DNA of 64,000 bases from contig NZ_BMCT01000004.1 in the NCBI RefSeq assembly GCF_014635325.1, forward strand, positions 124,001 through 188,000. Direction: 5' to 3'. Shown in pieces: positions 38,560 through 47,973 of this stretch; position 1 is the stretch's first letter; each line of letters opens with the position of its first letter. The notes under the pieces were generated by a model. It did not search any database and was not told where the DNA came from. It worked only from the letters and a program-made list of their open reading frames with translations. Origin of the DNA: Azorhizobium oxalatiphilum (GTDB lineage Bacteria; Pseudomonadota; Alphaproteobacteria; Rhizobiales; Xanthobacteraceae). Position numbers and translations under genes: made by a program.

Positions 38560-39381
38560 TCAGAAGTCGGCGGTCAGCGGGTTGGGGCCGATGCGGCCGT
38601 CCTTGCGGTCGAGTCCGTCGAGCACCGCCATCTGGTCCGCCGACAGCACGAAATCGAACACCTTGGCATTCTCGTCGATGCGGGCCGGCGTGACCGACTT
38701 CGGAATCACGATGAGCCCGGACTGGAGATGCCAGCGGATGATGACCTGCGCCGGGGAGCGGCCGTGGGCCTTGGCGATTGCCGCGATGGCGGGGTCGGTC
38801 AGGAGCTGGCCCTGGCCCAGCGGGCTCCAGGATTCCGTCGCGATGCCGTGGCTGGCGTGGAAGGCGCGCAGCGCCCGCTGCTGGAAGGTGGGATGCAGCT
38901 CGATCTGGTTCACCACCGGAAGCTCGCCGGTTTCGGAGGCGAGGCGCTCCAGATGCTCCGGCTCGAAGTTGGAGACGCCGATGGATTTGGCGCGGCCTTC
39001 CGCCTTCAGCTGGAGAAGCGCCCGCCAGGTGTCCACGAACCGGTCGTTCTTCGGCGCCGGCCAGTGGATGAGATAGAGGTCCACATAATCCGTGCCGAGC
39101 CGCTTCAGGCTCTCGTTGAACGCGCGCAGGGTGCTGTCGAAGCCCTGATCCGCATTCCAGAGCTTCGTGGTCACGAACACATCGCCTCGCGCCACGCCGG
39201 ATGCCTTCAGGCCCTCGCCGACGCCCTGCTCGTTGCCATAGACCGCAGCGGTGTCCACATGGCGATAACCGGATTTCAGGGCATGGGCGACGACCTGTGC
39301 GGCGATGTCGTTGGGTGTCTTCCAGACGCCAAGGCCGAACTGGGGCATGTCGGCACCGTCGCGAAGTTTCAGGGTCTGCAT
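38560..39381 (-). CDS. Aldo/keto reductase, 2,5-diketo-D-gluconate reductase-like
   Basis: 273-aa AKR5-type NADPH reductase. Catalytic residues are in GYRHVDTAAVYGNE (Asp, Tyr), TKLWNAD (Lys) and YLIHWP (His). The cofactor motif IPKSVTPARIDEN is intact. The start has GAGGAAG upstream. Broad-specificity reduction of carbonyl compounds is expected. Confidence 0.92.
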   Translation of the reverse strand: MQTLKLRDGADMPQFGLGVWKTPNDIAAQVVAHALKSGYRHVDTAAVYGNEQGVGEGLKASGVARGDVFVTTKLWNADQGFDSTLRAFNESLKRLGTDYVDLYLIHWPAPKNDRFVDTWRALLQLKAEGRAKSIGVSNFEPEHLERLASETGELPVVNQIELHPTFQQRALRAFHASHGIATESWSPLGQGQLLTDPAIAAIAKAHGRSPAQVIIRWHLQSGLIVIPKSVTPARIDENAKVFDFVLSADQMAVLDGLDRKDGRIGPNPLTADF

Positions 39382-39595
39382 CAGTCTTCCTCGTACGATC
39401 TCTTCGGGGGCACGCGCCTCGGGCCGTGCCCGACCGTACGGGACAGGTGGGGCGCATCGCGGCAGGAGACAAGCCTGCGGGGCTTCAGTTTTCGGTGACT
39501 CTCCGCTGCTGTCGGCCGGGCACATCATGCGGCGGGGCGTTACGCCAAAGGCCCGGGTTCCCTTGTGTGCGGGCATCGCCCATCATCGCACCGCC

Positions 39596-41041
39596 ATGCA
39601 TGATTCTGCTGTCCTCGCCTGGGTGCTTTTCGCGGCGCATGTGGCCGTGCAGATCATCTTCATGGTCCGCGCGCTGCTGCGCCCGCACCGCGAGCCGTCC
39701 TCCCGCCTTGCCTGGATTCTGGTGATCGCCCTCGCGCCCGTGGTGGGCGTGCTGGCCTATGTGCTGTTCGGCGACAGCAATCTGGGCCGCCGGCGCCTTG
39801 CCCGGCTGCAGGCGGCCTTCGCGGCGCTGCCGCCCGCCGGCGAGGTGGCGGGCCCGGCCATGGAGGCGGGCGTTCCCGAGCGCTATGTCCCGCTGTTCCG
39901 GGTGGGGCACTCGGTCAGCCATTATCTGCCCGTCGCCGGCAACCGCGCGGCCTTGCTGCCGGATTCCGCCTCGGCCATCGCAGCCATGGTGGCGGACATC
40001 GATGCCGCCCGCCACAGCGTGCATGTGCTGTTCTACATCTGGCTCGCCGACGGGAGCGGCCTGAAGGTGGTGGAGGCCCTGAAGCGTGCCGCCGCGCGCG
40101 GCGTCACCTGCCGCGCCATGGCCGATGATCTCGGCTCGCGGGCGATGATCCGCTCGGCCCACTGGCGCGAGATGGAGGCGGCCGGGGTGCAGCTTGCCGC
40201 CGCGCTGCCCGTGGGTAATCCGCTGCTGCATCTGCTCTTCGGGCGAGTGGACATGCGCAACCACCGCAAGATAGTGGTGATCGACAATGCGCTCACCTAT
40301 TGCGGCAGCCAGAATTGTGCCGATGCGGCCTTCGCCGTGAAGGCGAAATATGCGCCCTGGGTGGATGTGATGGCGCGGTTCGAAGGGCCGGTGGTGCGGC
40401 AGAACCAGCATCTGTTCGCCAGCAACTGGATGGCGCAGGTGAATGAGGATCTTGGCCCCCTGCTGCGCGCACCTCTGCCCGCGGCGGAACCGGGTTTCGT
40501 GGCGCAGGTGATCGGCACCGGCGCGGGCGTGCGCTATTCGGCCATGCCGGAGATGTTCTGCGCGCTGATGAATGCGGCCCGGCGGGAGCTCGTCATCACC
40601 ACCCCCTATTATGTGCCGGACGAGCCGTTGCAGGCGGCTCTGTGTGCCAGTGCCCGGCGGGGCGTGGCCACCACCATCGTGTTTCCGGCCCGGAACGATT
40701 CCTGGATCGTGGCGGCGGCAAGTCGCAGCTATTATCGCGACCTGCTGGAGGCGGGCGTCGAGATCCGCGAATATGCCGGTGGCCTGCTGCACGCCAAGAC
40801 GCTGACGCTCGATGGCGATGTCACGCTGATCGGCTCCGCCAATATCGACCGGCGCAGCTTTGAACTGAACGCCGAGAACAACATTCTTCTCTATGACACG
40901 GCGTTCACCGCCACCGTCCGCGCCCGCCAGCAGGTGTTTCTCGATGCCTCGGCGGTGGTCTCGCGCGCCAGGGTCGAGGGCTACAGCCCTGCGCGGCAGC
41001 TCTGGAACAACCTCATCGCCATGCTCGGGCCGGTGCTGTAG
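39596..41041 (+). CDS. cls: Cardiolipin synthase, phospholipase D type
   Basis: 481-aa membrane enzyme that condenses phosphatidylglycerol into cardiolipin. Two N-terminal membrane helices (about 5-25 and 39-58) are followed by two HKD motifs: HRKIVVID...GSQN beginning near residue 223 and HAKTLTLD...GSANID near residue 400. Length and layout match ClsA. Confidence 0.94.
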   Translation: MHDSAVLAWVLFAAHVAVQIIFMVRALLRPHREPSSRLAWILVIALAPVVGVLAYVLFGDSNLGRRRLARLQAAFAALPPAGEVAGPAMEAGVPERYVPLFRVGHSVSHYLPVAGNRAALLPDSASAIAAMVADIDAARHSVHVLFYIWLADGSGLKVVEALKRAAARGVTCRAMADDLGSRAMIRSAHWREMEAAGVQLAAALPVGNPLLHLLFGRVDMRNHRKIVVIDNALTYCGSQNCADAAFAVKAKYAPWVDVMARFEGPVVRQNQHLFASNWMAQVNEDLGPLLRAPLPAAEPGFVAQVIGTGAGVRYSAMPEMFCALMNAARRELVITTPYYVPDEPLQAALCASARRGVATTIVFPARNDSWIVAAASRSYYRDLLEAGVEIREYAGGLLHAKTLTLDGDVTLIGSANIDRRSFELNAENNILLYDTAFTATVRARQQVFLDASAVVSRARVEGYSPARQLWNNLIAMLGPVL

Positions 41042-41058
41042 CTGCACGCGGCAAATGA

Positions 41059-41089
41059 AAGGGGCCGCCGGCTGATGCCGTGGCCCCTT
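41059..41089. terminator. Hairpin after cls
   Basis: AAGGGGCC (41059-41066) pairs with GGCCCCTT (41082-41089), with partial further pairing inside. It lies 17 bases after the cls stop and ends in CTT; a weak intrinsic terminator is possible. Confidence 0.5.
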
Positions 41090-41107
41090 CGCAGGTTTCC
41101 CTTTTCG

Positions 41108-41143
41108 CCCGGTGCGGCGCCCGTGAGGAGGCGCCGCACCGGG
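41108..41143. terminator. 14-base hairpin between convergent cls and torA
   Basis: CCCGGTGCGGCGCC pairs perfectly with GGCGCCGCACCGGG around an 8-base loop. It lies 4 bases after the torA stop on the minus strand. No T tract follows in either direction, so it is more likely an RNA-stabilising or Rho-assisted end. Confidence 0.5.
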
Positions 41144-41147
41144 TCCG

Positions 41148-43685
41148 TCAACCGGCCCTGCCGGCGGGCATGCCGGCGGCGCGGGCCTGCTGCTCGGGCT
41201 CATCGAACACCGCCACCTTGGGCGGTGTGCCCTGATACTTCTCCAGTTCGCAGCTGCCCGTCTGTGCCGACGTGGCCTGCGCGAGCCGGGAGGTGGCGAC
41301 GCTGCTGGTCAGGTTGTTGACGTCGCCATAGCGGCACAGGGTGCCTTCCTCGCGCGGGTTCTCCGGGTCGTACCAGCCGCCCTCGTCGATGCGGATCACG
41401 CCGGGGCGGATGTCTTCCGACACCTTGATCCCGACAAGGATCTGGCCGCGATCGTTGAAGGCGCGGGCGACATCGCCGTCCTTCAGGCCGCGCCGGGCCG
41501 CATCCACCGGGTTGATCCAGCAGGGCTCGCGTCCGGCCACCGCATACTTCTCGCGCAGCACCGTGCCGCAGAGCTGCGAGTGCAGGCGATAGATGGGGTG
41601 GTTGGAAGCGACGTGCAGCGGATACTTGGTGGTGGGGCCATCGAGCCGCTCGATGGGCTCCATCCAGGTGGGATGGGGCGGGCAATCGTCATACTTCATC
41701 TTGGCGATGGCCTTCGAGAAGATCTCGATCTTGCCCGAGGGCGTACCCAGCGCACTGAGCAGCGGATCGTTGCGGAAGGCGGCGTAGCCGACAAAATCCT
41801 TCTGCGCCTGCTTCACCGGGAATTCGAGCGCATCCTCGCTGTTCCAGAATGCGTCGAACACCGGCATTTCCATGCCCTTGGCGCGGGCTGTCATGCGGGC
41901 CTTCTCGTAGAAGTTCCGGATCCAGTCGATCTCGGTGAGGCCCTCGGTATATTGCTCCTTCAGCCCGAGGCGGTCGCAGATGCCGGCATAGACGTCATAG
42001 TCGGACCGTGCCTCATAGAGCGGCTCGACGATCTTGCGCATGGGCACGATGTGGCTGAGCGCGAAGTCACCCACCTGCTCGATGTCGTTGCGCTCGTAGG
42101 ACGTGGTCACGGGCAGTACGATGTCCGCGTGGCGGGCGGTGGCCGTCCACTGGAAGTCGTTGACCACGAAGGTGTCGATCTTCCGCCAGGCCCGCAGCAT
42201 CTCGTTGCGGTCCTGATGGTGGGCGAACGGGTTGCCGCCCGCCCAGAAGGCCATCTTGATGTCCGGATATGTGACCTTGCTGCCGTTGAAGTCGATGGTC
42301 ATGCCGGGGTTGAGCAGCATTTCCACCACGCGCGACACCGGGATGGAGACGCCCGTATCGCCCATGCAGTAGGAGGTGGTGTTGCCGGGCGTGCAGCCGG
42401 GAGGCAAGTCGGCCAGCGCGCGGCCGCGTCCGTCCGACATGCCGGGCACGCTCGGGCTGTCGTGCGTCGGCACGCCCGCATTGTAGTGATAGGAGAAGGC
42501 GAAGCCGCCGCCGGGCAGGCCGATCTGGCCGAGCATGGCGGCCAGCGTCACCAGCATCCACGGCGGCTGCTCGCCGTGGTGCTGGCGCTGGGTGGACCAG
42601 CCCATGGACAGCATGGTGCGGTTGCCGGCGAAGGTGCGGGCCAGCTCGCGCAGCTTGTCCGCCGGGATGCCGCAGATGTCGGCCGCCCACTCAGGCGTCT
42701 TCGCCACGCCGTCGGTCTCGCCGACGAGATACTTGCGGAAGTCCTCGAAGCCGGTGGCGTACTTCTTCAGAAATGCCTCGTCATGCAGCTTCTCGGAATA
42801 GAGCACATGCGCGATGCCGAGCATCATGGCCACATCGGTCTGCGGCTTCGGGGCGATCCATTCGCCGTCGAGAAACTGGCAGGTTTCTGTGCGCACCGGA
42901 TCAATGCAGATCAGCTTGACGCCGGCCTTCTTCACCACATCCAGCCCGTCCATGTATCCATGGTCGGGCACCATCCAGGCGATGTTGGAGGTGTTGGCGG
43001 GGTTGCAGCCCCACATCACCAGCACCTTGGTGTGCTTGGCCAGCATCTCGTAGGTGGTGCACTGGTCCACCACGCCGGCCGAGCCGATGACGTGCGGCAG
43101 GATCACCGAGGCGGCGGCGTTGGAGTAGTTGCCGACAGAGGAGACGAAGCCGCCGGTGAGCTTCAGCATGCGCCACAGCAGCACGCGGCAGCTGTGCACC
43201 TTGCCCACGCTCTTCCAGCCGTAGGAGCCGCCATAGACGGCGCTGTTGCCGTGGGTCTTGCGCACCCGCGTCATCTCGGCGGCGACCAGATCCAGCGCCT
43301 TGTCCCAGCTGACACGCACGAAATCACCCGTGCCGCGTCCATCCGGATCGGCGCCCGGCCCCTGTTCCAGCCACGCCCGGCGCACCATGGGATACTTGAT
43401 GCGGGTGGGCGAGTAGATGGAATCGCGCATGCCCTCCAGCATCACGCTGGGATGGGGATCATGCTCCCACGGCAGCACCTTCTCGAAGCGGCCGTTCTTC
43501 ACCTGGGCGCGGAACACGCCCCAGTGCGAGGCCGAGAGCGGCAGGCGGTCCGGCGTCTGCGCCAGCGCGCCATTGGCGAAGAGCGAGCCGCCACCGGCGC
43601 CGAGGGCGGCCAGGGCCGCGGCGCTCTTGATGAATGACCGGCGGCTCAGCTGAGACGGGAAGGGCCGGTTGTTACCCATGGACAT
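41148..43685 (-). CDS. torA: Trimethylamine-N-oxide reductase, molybdopterin catalytic subunit
   Basis: 845-aa periplasmic bis-MGD enzyme of the TorA/DMSO-reductase family that reduces TMAO to trimethylamine as an anaerobic respiratory acceptor. A Tat signal SRRSFIK is at residues 14-20 with hydrophobic h-region to ANGALAQ. YGGSYGWKSVGKVHS and SVGNYSNAAASVILPHVIG (likely Mo-ligand Ser region) and MGWSTQRQHHGEQP are typical of TorA. Length matches E. coli TorA (848 aa). The ATG at 43685 has AGGAGG upstream and overlaps torD by 14 bases. Confidence 0.95.
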   Translation of the reverse strand: MSMGNNRPFPSQLSRRSFIKSAAALAALGAGGGSLFANGALAQTPDRLPLSASHWGVFRAQVKNGRFEKVLPWEHDPHPSVMLEGMRDSIYSPTRIKYPMVRRAWLEQGPGADPDGRGTGDFVRVSWDKALDLVAAEMTRVRKTHGNSAVYGGSYGWKSVGKVHSCRVLLWRMLKLTGGFVSSVGNYSNAAASVILPHVIGSAGVVDQCTTYEMLAKHTKVLVMWGCNPANTSNIAWMVPDHGYMDGLDVVKKAGVKLICIDPVRTETCQFLDGEWIAPKPQTDVAMMLGIAHVLYSEKLHDEAFLKKYATGFEDFRKYLVGETDGVAKTPEWAADICGIPADKLRELARTFAGNRTMLSMGWSTQRQHHGEQPPWMLVTLAAMLGQIGLPGGGFAFSYHYNAGVPTHDSPSVPGMSDGRGRALADLPPGCTPGNTTSYCMGDTGVSIPVSRVVEMLLNPGMTIDFNGSKVTYPDIKMAFWAGGNPFAHHQDRNEMLRAWRKIDTFVVNDFQWTATARHADIVLPVTTSYERNDIEQVGDFALSHIVPMRKIVEPLYEARSDYDVYAGICDRLGLKEQYTEGLTEIDWIRNFYEKARMTARAKGMEMPVFDAFWNSEDALEFPVKQAQKDFVGYAAFRNDPLLSALGTPSGKIEIFSKAIAKMKYDDCPPHPTWMEPIERLDGPTTKYPLHVASNHPIYRLHSQLCGTVLREKYAVAGREPCWINPVDAARRGLKDGDVARAFNDRGQILVGIKVSEDIRPGVIRIDEGGWYDPENPREEGTLCRYGDVNNLTSSVATSRLAQATSAQTGSCELEKYQGTPPKVAVFDEPEQQARAAGMPAGRAG

Positions 43686-44370
43686 GGGGAGCCTCCTGAT
43701 GGGAAAGGGGAGCCGGGCCGGGGATCGGGCACGGCTGGGATGCGCTGACGAGGAACGCATCGAGCAGCACGAAGAGGGGGGCATAGACGCCGCCGTGCGG
43801 GCTGCGGGCCACGGCTGTGGCCACCGAAGGCGCCCAGCCGCGCAGACGCCCGAGCAGGCCGGCGGCCTCATCCGGACGGTCGAGCAACAGCGCCCTGGCC
43901 AGCGCCGCCAGTTCCACCGCCAGATGGTCCGGCGGTTCGCGGCAGGGGCCGTCCACGCGGATGTCGAGCGCGCGCAGGGTCTCCTGCATGGCTACGAACG
44001 GCGCGTTGAACAGGCCGGGACCCTCGCCGCAATAGCTGCTCTCATAGAGCGAGATCGACTTCGGGCCGGAGACACCCTCGAACAGCAGCACATATTGATG
44101 TGCGATGCGGGCTTCCGCCTGTTCCGGCGTTCCGCTGCCGAGGGCCTCGGTAAGGGCGGCGGCCGCCGAGCCGCAGTCCAGTTCCACGCCGAGCGTGTGG
44201 ACGAAGGCGCGGGCCTGCAGCCGCCGGTGCCGCTCGATGCCGGCGGCATCCAGGGGCGCCAGCAGCAGGCCGGAGAACCAGTTGGCGATGAGCGCCATGG
44301 CCTGCGCCTCCTCGCTCGGGTCACGGGCGGCGGGGCCGCCCGTGAGGTCAGGATGCGCGATCTTCGGCAT
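43672..44370 (-). CDS. torD: TorD-family chaperone for TMAO reductase
   Basis: 232-aa all-helical cytoplasmic chaperone that binds the TorA signal and apo-enzyme during cofactor insertion. Typical segments are IANWFSGLLLAPL, EARIAHQYVLLFEG, SISLYESSYCGEGPGLFNAPFVAM (the conserved Y-S/L region) and EPPDHLAVELAALARAL. It starts on the last base of the cytochrome gene (TGATG) and runs into torA. Confidence 0.92.
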   Translation of the reverse strand: MPKIAHPDLTGGPAARDPSEEAQAMALIANWFSGLLLAPLDAAGIERHRRLQARAFVHTLGVELDCGSAAAALTEALGSGTPEQAEARIAHQYVLLFEGVSGPKSISLYESSYCGEGPGLFNAPFVAMQETLRALDIRVDGPCREPPDHLAVELAALARALLLDRPDEAAGLLGRLRGWAPSVATAVARSPHGGVYAPLFVLLDAFLVSASQPCPIPGPAPLSHQEAPHVHG

Positions 44371-46022
44371 CAGTGGCCTCCCTTCATGTCCTTGGCGTGG
44401 TTCTGGACATAGGCGAGGAGCAGCCGGTACTCGTCATTGTTGAGCGAGGTGTAGCGGCGCATCGCACCAAGGGTGCCGATCCACTGGTTGGCCGTGAAGT
44501 GCTCCGGCGTGTTCAGCGAGTGACAGGTGGCGCAGGAGGCCGACAGCAGGTTGGACGAGAAGTGCCAGAGATTGTCCTCGCTGACATTGAGGGCGGCATC
44601 GTCGATCCAGAGGCTGGTCTTCACCTTGGCCCAGCGTGCGCCGGTGTCGCGATCGGTCTCGAACGGGCTGCGCTCCACCTTGGCGGCCGCATCGTCATCC
44701 AGCACCGCGGCCATGATCCGCTTGCCGCTGGCGGCATAGATGACCGAGGTGACGCCCTCCGGCTGCCAGCCTTCGAGGCGGACCTTCAGCTGCTTGCCCT
44801 GCCGTTCCTCGACGGTGATCCTGGCGGCGCCGAGCAGCTTGCCGTTGCTCCTGGCCGCATCGCCGATGGCGGCGGCATCCGGATAGAGCGGCTTGGTCAT
44901 GCTGGCATAGAGCACCTGCGCCTTGGCGATGTCGGTCGCCGGGGAGGTGGGCAGGGGCACATCGTTCTTCTGCACCGGAACCATGACCACCTTGGTGGTG
45001 TAGTTCGGCGCCGGCTGGCCCGGCGCGGGGCTGTTCACGCCCGGCACGGTCTTCAGATAGGCCGCCATGGCGCGCAGGTCATTGTCGGGCAGCTGCTTGG
45101 TGTTGAGGATGACCTCGGCCATGTCGCCGCCCGCCGTCTTGCCCAGTGGGCTGAGGCCGAGCTTGAGGTAGCTGACGATGGAGGCCTCGGCCCAGAAGCC
45201 GATGCCGGTGTCATGCTGGCTGATGTTGGGGAAGAAGGCCTTGCCGTCCGGCGTCGCACCGCCGCCATAGCGCCTGGCGTCCGCGATCACGCCCATGAAG
45301 TTGCGGGGGGAATGGCATTCGGCGCAGTGGCCGGCGCCTTCCACAAGGTAGCGGCCACGTTCCACCAGCGCCGCCTGCGTCTGCGGATCGATGGCGCCGT
45401 CCTTCGGCAGGGCGACGGGTGCGGTGCCGCCGCTGGCGGGCTGGCCGTCGAGGAAGGCGAGGCGCCACACGCCGATGCCCCGGCGCAGGGTATAGGGGAA
45501 CTTCAGCTCGTGGTCGACCGCCTTGCCGGCGATCGCCGGCAGCGTCTTGATGTAGGCGAACATGTCGCGCACATCGTTGGCGCTCAACCGCTGGTAGGAG
45601 GTATAGGGAAAGGCGGGATAGAGGTTCTGCCCATCGGGCAGGATGCCGCCGGGGCCGACGCCCTCGCGCACGGCGCGGGTGAACTGCGCCAGCGTCCAGC
45701 TGCCGATGCCGTCCTTCGGATCGGACGAGATGTTGGGCATGCTGAACTTGCCGAATTCGGTATCCAGCACCCGCCCGCCGCCGAGCTTGAGCGGATCGTG
45801 CTGGCCCGGTGTGGCGTGGCATGTTGAGCAATCGCTCGCCACAAACACGTCGCGGCCGTTCTTCAGGTCCGCCGGGCCCTGGTCGGCCACGTCGCGCGTC
45901 GGGTGGGTCAGCGACCAGGTCCAGGGGGAGGTGAGGACGAGGAAGCCGGCGGCACCGAGGATCGCGGCTGCCGCGACCCCCTTTGCCAGCAAGGCCTTCC
46001 TGGATCTCTGTTGTCCGAGCAT
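44370..46022 (-). CDS. Triheme c-type cytochrome with TorC C-terminal domain (atypical TorC)
   Basis: 550-aa membrane-anchored periplasmic cytochrome. One N-terminal helix (residues 12-31) is followed by two class-I-type heme domains, CSTCH at 65-69 and CAECH at 233-237, resembling the cytochrome subunits of membrane alcohol/gluconate dehydrogenases. A C-terminal domain has CATCH at 497-501 followed by PEHFTANQWIGTLGAMRRYTSL, like the monoheme C-terminal domain of E. coli TorC. Canonical TorC instead has a tetraheme NirT-like N-terminus. Position ahead of torD-torA indicates electron delivery to TorA. Start chosen at ATG 46022 with AAAGGA upstream. Confidence 0.82.
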   Translation of the reverse strand: MLGQQRSRKALLAKGVAAAAILGAAGFLVLTSPWTWSLTHPTRDVADQGPADLKNGRDVFVASDCSTCHATPGQHDPLKLGGGRVLDTEFGKFSMPNISSDPKDGIGSWTLAQFTRAVREGVGPGGILPDGQNLYPAFPYTSYQRLSANDVRDMFAYIKTLPAIAGKAVDHELKFPYTLRRGIGVWRLAFLDGQPASGGTAPVALPKDGAIDPQTQAALVERGRYLVEGAGHCAECHSPRNFMGVIADARRYGGGATPDGKAFFPNISQHDTGIGFWAEASIVSYLKLGLSPLGKTAGGDMAEVILNTKQLPDNDLRAMAAYLKTVPGVNSPAPGQPAPNYTTKVVMVPVQKNDVPLPTSPATDIAKAQVLYASMTKPLYPDAAAIGDAARSNGKLLGAARITVEERQGKQLKVRLEGWQPEGVTSVIYAASGKRIMAAVLDDDAAAKVERSPFETDRDTGARWAKVKTSLWIDDAALNVSEDNLWHFSSNLLSASCATCHSLNTPEHFTANQWIGTLGAMRRYTSLNNDEYRLLLAYVQNHAKDMKGGH

Positions 46023-46386
46023 GTCTGGTCCTTTCCGGCCACTTAATCGTGCCTCGGTTGCGATCCTGTAGATCTGCGCGCTCAACCGTCGGTATGTGCG
46101 ATGCTTCGAAACAAAACCTGATCTATCCAGTCGTTATTGTTTCAAATATCGCTTCTCGGCTCGCGTTTGATCGCTGTTTTCTGATGTAAAACTAGATTTG
46201 TTTACATGGCATGCATTGCGTTGAATCAATGTAAGTTGAATGTGTTTTCCGGTAGAAATCGAGTTGACTTCGCAACCGGCGCGCGTGAGTTGATTTGTCC
46301 TTGGTAGGATTGCGCATGTGCGGATGTGTCGCGTGGTGGGCTTGGGCTTTGCTTGATGCACTGCCGCCGGCAACGGGGGGCATGAG
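46023..46386. other. AT-rich divergent promoter region, torC-like / DUF2478
   Basis: 364 bases with clearly lower GC than the neighbours, between the leftward tor operon and the rightward moa/mog genes. I found no exact FNR (TTGAT-N4-ATCAA) or ModE-type site; a short palindromic TTGAATCAA occurs at about 46223. It should hold both promoters. Confidence 0.5.
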
Positions 46387-46944
46387 ATGGGTGATGCAGA
46401 CGGTGATTTTGGTCTGGGCGCGGTGATCTGCACGGCGGAGGTGGATTGCGATGCCCTTCTCGAAGGGGTCGCCCGCCACCTGCATGCGCGTGGCCACGAC
46501 GTCGCAGCCTATGTGCATCGGCATGCGTCCGACGACGATGCCTGCTGCGACTCCATTGCGGTGGAGGAGATATTCAGCGGATTGCGCTGGCTGATCACCC
46601 AGTCACTGGGCTCGGGATCGCAGGCCTGTCGTCTCGATCCGCACGGGCTTGCCGATGTGGCGGCGCACGCCATGGAGGCGCTCGACCGGGGGCCGGATCT
46701 CGTCATCCTGAACAGGTTCGGCAAGAGCGAAGCCGAGGGGCAGGGCATGCGGGACGTGCTGGCGCGCGGATGCGCGGCGGGCATTCCCATGCTGACCGTG
46801 CTCAAGCAGGAGCATCTGGGCGCCTGGGATGCGTTCACGGACGGGATGGCGCAGGTCATCCCGGCGCATCCGGAGGCTGTTCTGGGGTGGTGCGACCGGG
46901 TTATGGCGCCCAGAGGAGGCGTGCGTGCTGCATCTCAAACCTGA
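46387..46944 (+). CDS. DUF2478-family protein
   Basis: 185-aa cytoplasmic protein of the DUF2478 family, often found beside molybdenum-enzyme genes. Visible: ACRLDPHGLADVAAHAMEAL and PDLVILNRFGKSEAEGQGMRD, the conserved NRFGKxEAxGxG block, then AAGIPMLTVLK. It may be a nucleotide-binding protein related to THEP1-type NTPases, but no classical P-loop is visible. It overlaps moaA by 20 bases. Confidence 0.8.
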   Translation: MGDADGDFGLGAVICTAEVDCDALLEGVARHLHARGHDVAAYVHRHASDDDACCDSIAVEEIFSGLRWLITQSLGSGSQACRLDPHGLADVAAHAMEALDRGPDLVILNRFGKSEAEGQGMRDVLARGCAAGIPMLTVLKQEHLGAWDAFTDGMAQVIPAHPEAVLGWCDRVMAPRGGVRAASQT

Positions 46945-47959
46945 CATCCCGGCGGGCGCGGACGCCGCGCCGGTGCTGGTGGACGGCTTCTGCCGGCAGA
47001 TCCGCTATCTGCGGCTGTCGGTGACGGACCGCTGCGACATGCGCTGCCTCTATTGCATGGCCGAGCACGCGACCTTCGCGCCGCGCCGCGAGCTGCTGTC
47101 GCTGGAAGAGCTGTATCGGCTTGCCGCCATCTTCATCCGGCGCGGCATCCGCAAGATCCGCCTCACCGGCGGGGAGCCGCTGGTCCGCAAGGATGTGATG
47201 CGGCTCGTCGCTGATCTTTCGCCGCACCTCGCCGACGGCAGTCTGGATGAGCTGACGCTCACCACCAACGGCTCGCAGCTCAAGCGTTTCGCGGGCGATC
47301 TGGTGTCAGCCGGCGTCAGGCGCGTGAATGTGTCGCTCGATACGCTGGATGCCTGCCGCTATGCCGCCATCACCCGCTGGGGGCGGCTGGAGCGGGTGAT
47401 GGAGGGCATCGATGCGGCGCAGGCGGCCGGCCTTCACGTGAAGCTGAACGCGGTGGCGGTGAAGGGCCAGATCGAGACGGAGGTGGACAGCCTGATCGCC
47501 TTCGCCCACGGTCGCGGCATGGATCTGACGCTGATCGAGGAAATGCCGTTCGGCGACACCGGCCGGAACGGTCCGGGGAGCTTCCTGTCGCTGCAGGAAC
47601 TGCGAAACAGCCTCGCGGAGCGCTGGACGCTGGTACCGGTGCTGGACCGCACCTCGGGGCCGGCGCGCTATGTGCGGGTGGCGGAAACCGGCGGACGGCT
47701 CGGTTTCATCACGCCCTTGTCCTGCGATTTCTGCGCCGGCTGCGATCGCCTGCGGGTGGGCAGCACGGGGCAATTATACACCTGCATGGGCCATGAAGAG
47801 CCGGTATCCCTGCGGGACGTGCTGCGGGCGAATCCGGAGGACGACCGGCAGGTCGAGCAACTGATCAGCCGGGCGGTGATGGGCAAGCCGCGCGGCCATG
47901 GCTTTGGCATGGATGGCGGCGGCGCGCTGAAGCGTCCCATGTCCGCTCTGGGTGGCTGA
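46925..47959 (+). CDS. moaA: GTP 3',8-cyclase, molybdenum cofactor step 1
   Basis: 344-aa radical-SAM enzyme that, with MoaC, converts GTP to cyclic pyranopterin monophosphate. The N-terminal cluster motif is C37-x3-C41-x2-C44 (RCDMRCLYC), and the C-terminal cluster motif is CDFCAGCDRLRVGSTGQLYTC-like with three Cys. RLTGGEPLVRKD is the SAM GGEP motif. The GTG at 46925 is chosen for AGGAGG upstream. The terminal GG of the sequence (ALGG) matches the MoaA C-terminal double glycine. No moaC is in the window. Confidence 0.94.
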   Translation: MLHLKPDIPAGADAAPVLVDGFCRQIRYLRLSVTDRCDMRCLYCMAEHATFAPRRELLSLEELYRLAAIFIRRGIRKIRLTGGEPLVRKDVMRLVADLSPHLADGSLDELTLTTNGSQLKRFAGDLVSAGVRRVNVSLDTLDACRYAAITRWGRLERVMEGIDAAQAAGLHVKLNAVAVKGQIETEVDSLIAFAHGRGMDLTLIEEMPFGDTGRNGPGSFLSLQELRNSLAERWTLVPVLDRTSGPARYVRVAETGGRLGFITPLSCDFCAGCDRLRVGSTGQLYTCMGHEEPVSLRDVLRANPEDDRQVEQLISRAVMGKPRGHGFGMDGGGALKRPMSALGG

Positions 47960-47973
47960 ATTTGGGAGGCAGA

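Noticed and set aside
41580-43637. Long open frame (685 codons) opposite torA
   Set aside because: Antisense shadow of torA; His/Val/Gly-rich composition, no motifs, and torA itself is complete with Tat signal and correct length.
46200-46330. FNR or ModE site ahead of the tor and moa genes
   Set aside because: Only a short TTGAATCAA palindrome was found; neither TTGAT-N4-ATCAA nor a ModE-type inverted repeat is present.
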